Below are positions 33,270-38,120 of a stretch of 38,120 bases of DNA, piece by piece. Both the position numbers and the translations under genes were made by a program. Within the stretch, counting starts at the first letter, position 1. Every line of letters starts with the position of its first letter. The stretch is from assembly GCA_028288765.1 (NCBI GenBank), contig JAQGHQ010000289.1:1-38120 (forward strand), given 5' to 3'. The DNA comes from Gemmataceae bacterium (GTDB lineage Bacteria > Planctomycetota > Planctomycetia > Gemmatales > Gemmataceae). The notes below the pieces were generated by a model. It was not told the origin of the DNA, searched no databases, and was given only the letters and a program-made list of their open reading frames with translations.

Positions 33270-34409
33270 ATGTCCTACGCCCTCCAAACCCTGTTGCACG
33301 AACGCCAGCGGTACGCGTCCGGCGTGCTGGCGGTGACGTTCTCGGCCGTCCTGATCGCGCTGCAGTGCGGGCTGCTCCTCGGGCTGTTCAAGATCACCTC
33401 GATCCCGATCGACCAGACCGAAGGGCGGGGGAACAGCGCGGACGTCTGGGTCGGGTCGACGGGGGTCCCGAGCGTCGACCTCGGGAAGCCGATCCCGACC
33501 TCGTACCTGACCCGGATCGCCGGCCGGCCCGGGGTCGGGATGCCCGAGCTGTACATCGCCAACTTCGGGAACTTCACCAAGCCGGCCGGCGGGACCGAGC
33601 TTTGCTTCCTGCTCGGCACCCTGCTCGACCCCGATTCGCTCGGGGCGGCGGACGTGCTCACCCCGGAGCTGCGGGCCGCCCTGACCGAGCCGTTCACCAT
33701 CGTGGTGGACGAGTCGGACGTGAACCGGCTGCGGCTCGACCACCCGTACGGCAAGCCGAAGATCAACGGGAAAGAGGTCAAACTGGTCGGGACGGTGAAG
33801 GGGCTCCGGAGCCTCGCGGCCCCGTGGGTGTTCTGCTCCCTGCACACCGCCCGCCAGCTGCTCGGGTTCCTGCTCCCGCCGGACCACGTGACCTACCTGA
33901 TCGCCCGGTGCGACTCCCCGGCCCGGGCCCGGGCGGTGGCGAAGGAGCTCCGGGAGCAGTACCCGGACGACATGACGGCCTACACCGCCCAGGAGTTCTC
34001 GACCGAGAGCCGGGTGTACTGGCTGCTCCGGACCCGGGCCGGGATCGCGCTGGGGTACGCGGCGCTGCTGGGCCTCTTTGTCGGGGCGGTGATCACGGCC
34101 CAGACGATGTACTCGGCCACGGTGGCGAGCGCGAAGGAGTTCGCGATCCTGCTGGCGCTCGGCATCCCGCGGTGGCGGATCGCGGTCATGGTCCTGACCC
34201 AGTCGTTCTGGGTCGGGCTGATCGGGATCGCGCTGGCGTACCCGATCTGCCTGGGGCTGCGGGAGGCCGTCCGGGCGAAGATCGACGTCGACCTCCGGGG
34301 GGAGATCCTGGCCGGGACGGCCGGGGTGGCCATCCTGATGGCGCTCATGGCCGGCACCTGGGCCCTCCGGTCGGTCCGGCGGATCGAGCCGATGGATTTG
34401 TTGCGGTAG
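33270..34409 (+). CDS. ABC transporter permease, FtsX/DevC type
   Basis: A 379-residue membrane protein. An N-terminal helix (SGVLAVTFSAVLIALQCGLL) is followed by a long extracytoplasmic domain (about 45-250), then three helices (GYAALLGLFVGAVITAQTMY; VMVLTQSFWVGLIGIALAYP; LAGTAGVAILMALMAGTWAL). EFAILLALGIPRWRIAVMV is the FtsX-family coupling helix motif. This layout matches DevC of DevBCA exporters, which move glycolipids with an HlyD-type adaptor and an outer-membrane channel. The ATPase and adaptor are the second and third genes downstream. The stop is one base before a tandem word array. Confidence 0.9.
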   Translation: MSYALQTLLHERQRYASGVLAVTFSAVLIALQCGLLLGLFKITSIPIDQTEGRGNSADVWVGSTGVPSVDLGKPIPTSYLTRIAGRPGVGMPELYIANFGNFTKPAGGTELCFLLGTLLDPDSLGAADVLTPELRAALTEPFTIVVDESDVNRLRLDHPYGKPKINGKEVKLVGTVKGLRSLAAPWVFCSLHTARQLLGFLLPPDHVTYLIARCDSPARARAVAKELREQYPDDMTAYTAQEFSTESRVYWLLRTRAGIALGYAALLGLFVGAVITAQTMYSATVASAKEFAILLALGIPRWRIAVMVLTQSFWVGLIGIALAYPICLGLREAVRAKIDVDLRGEILAGTAGVAILMALMAGTWALRSVRRIEPMDLLR

Positions 34410-34410
34410 T

Positions 34411-34460
34411 GTTTGGTGTTTGGTGTTTGGTGTTTGGTGTTTGGTGTTTGGTGTTTGGTG
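34411..34460. repeat. Left word array: seven GTTTGGT copies
   Basis: Seven perfect tandem copies of GTTTGGT plus one G, starting two bases after the permease stop (34407-34409). Its reverse-complement array lies at 34910-34982, on the far side of the four-helix-bundle gene. There are no mismatches among the copies, implying recent expansion or correction. Confidence 0.95.
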
Positions 34461-34499
34461 TGAGAGTGTTTGTGGTTTGCTGAATACCGGGGTGTCATT

Positions 34500-34910
34500 G
34501 TGGCATTCGTGCGGTTTCAGGAACTCGTGGTGTACCAACTCGCCGAGGAATTGGCGGACGCCATCTGGGGGATTGTCCGGAAATGGGACGTGCTCGCACG
34601 GGACACGGTCGGGAAGCAGGTGATCCGCGCTGCGGACAGTATCGGGGCCAACATCGCCGAAGGCTCCGGGCGGCACGGTCACAACGACAACCGCCGGTTC
34701 GTCCGCATCGCCCGCGGGTCGTTGCTCGAAACCCAACCCTGGCTCCGCCGTGCGTTCCGCAGGAACTTACTCACGCCGGACCAGACAACAGCTTTGCACG
34801 CGACTGTCGAAAAGCTCGCCCCCAAGCTGAACGCTTATCTGAGATCCATCGGACGGCCACCCGTGACGAGACAGACCCCCGAACAAGACTCATCACCTGA
34901 CGGCGGGTGA
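34500..34910 (+). CDS. Four-helix-bundle protein (23S-IVS / Avd-like)
   Basis: A 136-residue helical protein of the family first seen in 23S rRNA intervening sequences and related to Avd of diversity-generating retroelements. RFQELVVYQLAEELADAIWG is the first helix, KQVIRAADSIGANIAEGSGR the signature (A-x-S-I-x-x-N-I-A-E-G), and FVRIARGSLLETQPWLRRAF the third helix. Family members are basic nucleic-acid-associated pentamers in some systems. It is placed between an ABC permease and its ATPase and is bracketed by inverted 7-base word arrays, so it is likely an insertion. GTG 34500 was chosen; the GTG at 34509 is possible. No rRNA or reverse transcriptase is nearby. Confidence 0.88.
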   Translation: MAFVRFQELVVYQLAEELADAIWGIVRKWDVLARDTVGKQVIRAADSIGANIAEGSGRHGHNDNRRFVRIARGSLLETQPWLRRAFRRNLLTPDQTTALHATVEKLAPKLNAYLRSIGRPPVTRQTPEQDSSPDGG

Positions 34911-34982
34911 CCAAACACCAAACACCAAACACCAAACACCAAACACCAAACACCAAACACCAAACACCAAACACCAAACACC
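34910..34982. repeat. Right word array: ten ACCAAAC copies
   Basis: Ten perfect tandem copies of ACCAAAC plus ACC. It begins at the A of the four-helix gene's TGA and ends on the base before the ATPase ATG (34983). It is the exact complement of the left array's word but has three more copies. It leaves no ribosome site ahead of the ATPase gene. Confidence 0.95.
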
Positions 34983-35711
34983 ATGCCCGCCGTCGCCACC
35001 AACCCGACCTTGAAAGGCGTCCACCTGACCCGGACCTACGGGGACGGGGCGAAGCGGCGGGCCGCGCTGCGGGACGTGTCGATCGACCTGTTCCCCGGCC
35101 AGCTCGTCCTGCTTATGGGGCCCAGCGGGAGCGGGAAATCGACCCTGCTCGCGGTCATGTCCGGGCTCCTCGAACCGGACTCCGGGCAGGTGCTGGCGGA
35201 GGACGGCGGGGACCTCCGGGACGTGTGGACGATGACCCCGAAGGAGCGCGAGGACTTCCGCCTCCGGACCACCGGGTTCATCTTCCAGGGGTACAACCTG
35301 TTCCCCGCCTTGACCGCGCGACAGCAGCTGGAGATCGTGTTAAAATGGGGTGGATACGCGGGCGGGGCCGAGGCCCGCCGGCAGGCCGACGACATGCTCG
35401 AGAAGCTCGGCCTGCTCCCGAACCGACACAAGAAGCCCGCCCACCTGTCCGGCGGCGAGAAGCAGCGGGTCGCGATCGGCCGGGCGCTGGTGAAGGACCC
35501 GACGTTCGTGTTCGCCGACGAACCGACCAGCGCCCTCGACTGGGAGAACGGCCAGCGGGTGATGGAGCTGCTCCGGGACGCGGCCCACGACCGGGGGGCG
35601 TCGATCCTGGTCGTTTCCCACGACCACCGGTTGCTCCCGTACGTGGACGTGTACTATCACCTGGAAGACGGCCACCTGGAGGAGCGCCCGCTGATCCCGG
35701 CGGGCCACTGA
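34983..35711 (+). CDS. ABC transporter ATP-binding protein, LolD/DevA/MacB type
   Basis: A 242-residue ATPase that would power the permease above. GPSGSGKS (46-53) is Walker A, FIFQGYNLFPALTARQQLEI (99-118) holds the Q-loop with the N-L-F-P/L-T pattern of this subfamily, LSGGEKQR (155-162) is the signature, TFVFADEPTSALD (174-186) Walker B and D-loop, and VVSHDHRL the switch His. It starts directly after a word array and has no Shine-Dalgarno sequence, so translation may rely on coupling or on a weak internal signal. Its own stop begins a perfect GC palindrome. The adaptor gene follows. Confidence 0.95.
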   Translation: MPAVATNPTLKGVHLTRTYGDGAKRRAALRDVSIDLFPGQLVLLMGPSGSGKSTLLAVMSGLLEPDSGQVLAEDGGDLRDVWTMTPKEREDFRLRTTGFIFQGYNLFPALTARQQLEIVLKWGGYAGGAEARRQADDMLEKLGLLPNRHKKPAHLSGGEKQRVAIGRALVKDPTFVFADEPTSALDWENGQRVMELLRDAAHDRGASILVVSHDHRLLPYVDVYYHLEDGHLEERPLIPAGH

Positions 35712-35779
35712 CGGCGCCCGCCGCGGCGGGCGCCGTACCGGATAGACGATTCGCAGGGGGCCGCCCGCCGCGGCGGCCC
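35711..35779. repeat. Two GC palindromes between ATPase and adaptor genes
   Basis: 35711-35736 is a perfect 26-base palindrome centred on CCGCGG and starts at the last base of the ATPase stop. 35758-35779 is a second hairpin (GGGCCGCC, 6-base loop, GGCGGCCC). Neither has a T-tract, so they are weak terminators at best and may instead shape mRNA stability. They differ from the word arrays of the other junctions. Confidence 0.75.
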
Positions 35780-35841
35780 GCCGATCATTCGCCCCCGGCC
35801 GAGCGGAGTTCCCGGCCGCACCACTGGAGGGAAGGTGCCCC

Positions 35842-37020
35842 ATGACGTGGCTGCGTAAGTTCCGGCCGCCGTTGTTCGTCCTCGGCGGGCTGCTGCTGAT
35901 CGGCAGCCTGCTCGGTGGCCGGCTGCTCACCCACGGGTCCGGAGGGGGGACCGAGCCGGCCGGGAAGACCACCCTGCCGGCCCACGCGCCGGACACGCCC
36001 GGCACGATCTTCCTCGGGTTCGTCGACTCCGACCCGCCCCCGGTCTCCCACGGCCTGCCCCCGGTCTTGCAGTCCGGGGAGGTCGAGAAGGTGTTCGTGA
36101 ACACGGGCGACGAGGTCAAGGTCCGGACGTTCGTGCTCTGGGGCCGGACGGTCCGGGTCGGCGACCCGCTGTACAAGTTCAACACGACCCTCCAGGAGGA
36201 CGACCTGAAGCAGGCCCGGCAGGTGGTCGAGGTCGCCCGGGTGAAGGTCCGCCAGGCGAAGGCCCTGGAGCAGCAGCACAAGACGAAGATCGCGCTCCAG
36301 AAGCAGAAGCTCGCCGGGGCTGAATTGCGGGTGAACCGGACCCAGGAGGGGTACCACGTTTACTACCGGAACCTCCGGGCGGCGAAGGAAGACCAGTTCG
36401 GGAGGGACAAGAAGGAGCTGATCGAACAGGCGATGAAGGACGACCCGAAGCTGTTCGAACTGGAAACCGCGTACCTGACGGCCGAGCGGGAGCGGGACGT
36501 CGAGAAGGCGACCCTGGACGCCCTCGAAACGACCGACATCGGGGCGGCGGTGGCCGAGGCCGAGGCCGAGGTGAAGCGGTACCAGACGGTGGCCGACAAG
36601 GCCGACACGGCGGTCGAGCTGTGTACCGTCCGGGCGAAGGTGGCCGGGACGGTCGAGCGGGTGAACATCAGCCCCGGGGACACCCTGGGGATCAGCACCC
36701 GGATTCCGGCCGTCATCCTGGTCCCGGCCGGCCCGCGGGTTGTCCGGGCCGAGGTCGAGGCCGACTTCGCCCACAAGGTCGGGCCGGACAAGAAGGGCAA
36801 GGAGGTCACCATCTACGACAACTCCGACGCGAAGCTCACCTACACCGGGGTGGTCCGGCAGATCGGGACCACGTTCCTCCCGAAGCGGAGCACCGGGGAC
36901 GGGTTCATCCAGAACGAGACGCGGGTCCTGGAGGTGGTGGTGGACGTGCCCGACCCGAACCCGCCCGGCAAGCCCCCGCTCCGCGTCGGCCAGCGGGTCC
37001 GGGTGAAGTTCGGGCAATAA
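35842..37020 (+). CDS. HlyD/DevB-type periplasmic adaptor protein
   Basis: A 392-residue adaptor. One membrane helix (LFVLGGLLLIGSLLGGRLL, 11-29) anchors it; the first lipoyl half contains GEVEKVFVNTGDEVKVRTFV (about 76-95); a long helical hairpin follows, with DDLKQARQVVEVARVKVRQA and AETAYLTAERERDVEKATLD-like heptads (about 118-245); the second lipoyl half reads VRAKVAGTVERVNISPGDTL, then a beta barrel (VVRAEVEADFAHKVGPDKKG). It would link the FtsX-type permease to an outer-membrane channel. No TolC-like gene lies in the window. GGAGGGAAGG precedes ATG 35842, an excellent ribosome site, unlike its neighbours. Confidence 0.9.
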   Translation: MTWLRKFRPPLFVLGGLLLIGSLLGGRLLTHGSGGGTEPAGKTTLPAHAPDTPGTIFLGFVDSDPPPVSHGLPPVLQSGEVEKVFVNTGDEVKVRTFVLWGRTVRVGDPLYKFNTTLQEDDLKQARQVVEVARVKVRQAKALEQQHKTKIALQKQKLAGAELRVNRTQEGYHVYYRNLRAAKEDQFGRDKKELIEQAMKDDPKLFELETAYLTAERERDVEKATLDALETTDIGAAVAEAEAEVKRYQTVADKADTAVELCTVRAKVAGTVERVNISPGDTLGISTRIPAVILVPAGPRVVRAEVEADFAHKVGPDKKGKEVTIYDNSDAKLTYTGVVRQIGTTFLPKRSTGDGFIQNETRVLEVVVDVPDPNPPGKPPLRVGQRVRVKFGQ

Positions 37021-37026
37021 ATCAGG

Positions 37027-37146
37027 CAAATGACGAATGCCCCACCAATGACCCACCAATGACGAAGGAAGACAACCCGGCGGGTACGCCGGTCGAGGTT
37101 TTACCCTTCGTCATTGGTGGGTCATTGGTGGGGCATTCGTCATTTG
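37027..37146. repeat. Perfect 40-bp inverted repeat of CATT-based words
   Basis: Arms 37027-37066 and 37107-37146 are exact reverse complements with a 40-base loop. Inside the right arm the words CATTGGTGGGT, CATTGGTGGGG and CATTCGT follow each other, in steps of 11, 11 and 7. Similar words continue to about 37200, into the beginning of the next gene. It starts six bases after the adaptor's stop. Confidence 0.9.
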
Positions 37147-37166
37147 CCCCGGCCGGTGGGGCATTG

Positions 37167-38036
37167 GTGGGTCATTCGTCATTCCCCGAGTCATTCGCGC
37201 ATTGTCGCCGGGTCGCCCGCCGGGCCAACAGCTCCTTCCCGCTCGCGTTCCGGCTGCTCCCGGCCGGGAAGCGGCGGGCGATGGACGCCCTGTACGCGTT
37301 CATGCGGGTGACCGATGACCTGGCCGACGAGCCCGGCGACCCCGCCGTCAAGCGCGCGAGCCTGGACCGGTGGCGGGCCGCCCTGGCCGCCGCCCTCGCC
37401 GGCCGGTACTCCCACCCCGTCCACCCCGCCCTGCACGACATCACCCGCCGGTTCGCCGTCCCTCCCGAGTACCGGTCCGCCGTGATCGACGGCGTGGAGT
37501 CGGACCTCGAACCGGTCCGGTTCGCCACGTTCGCCGACCTGTACCCGTACTGTTATCGGGTGGCTTCGGTGGTCGGGCTGGCGTGCGTCCGGGTGTGGGG
37601 CGTCCGCCCCGGGGTGGAGCCGGCCGACGCGACCGCCCCGGCCGAGGCGGCGGGAATCGCGTTCCAGCTCACCAATATCCTCCGCGACCTCGGCGAGGAC
37701 GCCGCCCGCGGGCGGGTGTACCTGCCGGCCGACGAGATGGGGCGGTTCGGGTGCCCGCCGGAGATGTGGACCGCGGCTGGCGGGGCGTTCCGCGAAATGA
37801 TGCGGTTCCAGGTCGGGCGGGCCCGGGACTATTACCGCCGGGCCGAGGTGCTCCCCCAGCTGCTCTCCGCCGACGGCCGGGCGATCTTCCGGATGATGTG
37901 CGGCACGTACCAGGCGCTGCTCGACGAAATCGAGCGGCGTGACTACGACGTACTGACCCGGCGGGTCCGGGTCCCCCGGTGGCGGAAGGGGCTGATCTTC
38001 CTCTCCGCGTGGCCGGTGAAGTGGGAACTCCTGTGA
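37167..38036 (+). CDS. Squalene/phytoene synthase-family protein
   Basis: A 289-residue trans-isoprenyl diphosphate synthase. FAHCRRVARRANSSFPLAFR (10-29), KRRAMDALYAFMRVTDDLAD (35-54) with the first aspartate-rich motif D50-D-x-x-D54, and QLTNILRDLGEDAARGRVYL (167-186) with the second one are all present, as are YCYRVASVVG and the flap tyrosine region. It would join two farnesyl or geranylgeranyl diphosphates head-to-head. HpnC/HpnD-type hopanoid enzymes are the closest look by motif, but carotenoid synthesis is possible. The start is uncertain: the GTG at 37167 fits homologues, but it and an ATG at 37059 both lie in repeat sequence. Confidence 0.88.
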   Translation: MGHSSFPESFAHCRRVARRANSSFPLAFRLLPAGKRRAMDALYAFMRVTDDLADEPGDPAVKRASLDRWRAALAAALAGRYSHPVHPALHDITRRFAVPPEYRSAVIDGVESDLEPVRFATFADLYPYCYRVASVVGLACVRVWGVRPGVEPADATAPAEAAGIAFQLTNILRDLGEDAARGRVYLPADEMGRFGCPPEMWTAAGGAFREMMRFQVGRARDYYRRAEVLPQLLSADGRAIFRMMCGTYQALLDEIERRDYDVLTRRVRVPRWRKGLIFLSAWPVKWELL

Positions 38037-38120
38037 TTGCGGATTGCGGATTGCGGATTGCGGATTCAAGAGACCCGGGATCGGCACCGCCGGGTCCGCA
38101 ATCCGCAATCCGCAATCCGC
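38035..38120. repeat. Inverted GATTGCG/CGCAATC array at the window edge
   Basis: Four tandem GATTGCG copies plus GATT (38035-38066) begin within the synthase's stop codon. After a 28-base spacer with a CCCGG..CCGGG hairpin, CGCAATC-type words run from about 38095 to the edge and may continue beyond it. Same layout as the GTTTGGT/ACCAAAC pair. Confidence 0.9.

Noticed and set aside
31095-34736. A 1213-codon open frame on the minus strand
   Set aside because: Antisense to asnB and the permease; no motifs, and typical GC-rich shadow composition.
34500-34910. Diversity-generating retroelement accessory gene (avd)
   Set aside because: No reverse transcriptase, template repeat or variable repeat is in the window, so only the broader four-helix family is supported.
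34411-34982. Reading the GTTTGGT/ACCAAAC arrays as a CRISPR array
   Set aside because: There are no spacers between copies, the unit is 7 bp and the two halves are inverted; no cas gene is present.

Overview
The window is GC-rich bacterial DNA with the gene content of a planctomycete, most likely Gemmataceae. The taxon markers are a DUF1559 prepilin-like protein (15211-16314), a Tat-exported DUF1501 protein (20598-21887), small transthyretin-like lipoproteins (4932-5378, 14795-15196), an ECF42-type sigma factor with DGPF/YCII partners, and many palindromic intergenic repeats. The assignment rests on family knowledge; no search was run. No rRNA, tRNA or CRISPR array was seen.

Layout. 1-5378: a cut-off unknown gene, an HTH protein with a good promoter, a translationally coupled pair (small unknown protein plus HEPN-like protein), a family 2 glycosyltransferase and a lipoprotein. 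6097-10524 (+): ArsR regulator, two AHSA1-type SRPBCC proteins, a membrane-anchored SRPBCC protein, an ankyrin protein, an Asp-box beta-propeller protein and a MoaD/ThiS-like protein. 10940-14463 (-): three DGPF/YCII proteins, a DoxX-like membrane protein and an ECF42-type sigma factor, converging on the ArsR cluster. 14795-18045 (-): lipoprotein, DUF1559 protein, trpE. 18315-23847: MerR/TipAS regulator (+), then DUF488, a DUF433/DUF5615 toxin-antitoxin pair, the DUF1501 protein, a methyltransferase and a membrane protein (all -). 24009-28939: MoxR ATPase (+), a single-gene IS200/RAYT-like transposase beside a palindromic repeat, an unknown membrane-anchored protein and a BamA/Omp85 protein (-). 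29184-31017 (+): SDR protein, HicA/HicB-like pair, small CX5R phosphatase. 31125-38036 (+): asparagine synthase, FtsX-type permease, four-helix-bundle protein, ABC ATPase, HlyD-type adaptor and squalene/phytoene synthase, which read as one export/biosynthesis operon of unknown product.

The most unusual signal is in the last 7 kb. Short tandem words, mostly 7 bp, are followed after a gap by the reverse complement of the same word. Such sites lie at four junctions of the 31-38 kb operon and once inside the asparagine synthase reading frame. Each site uses a different word (GTTTGGT/ACCAAAC, GATTGCG/CGCAATC, GGGTATC and a CATT-based word, plus a degenerate G-rich one). Several begin in or at a stop codon and end at, or a few bases before, the next ATG. 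One pair brackets a complete four-helix-bundle (23S-IVS/Avd-like) gene placed between the ABC permease and its ATPase. This looks like a family of insertions with a shared architecture, and possibly a mobile or RNA-structural system. The other palindromes in the window have different sequences and look like REP/MITE-type repeats.
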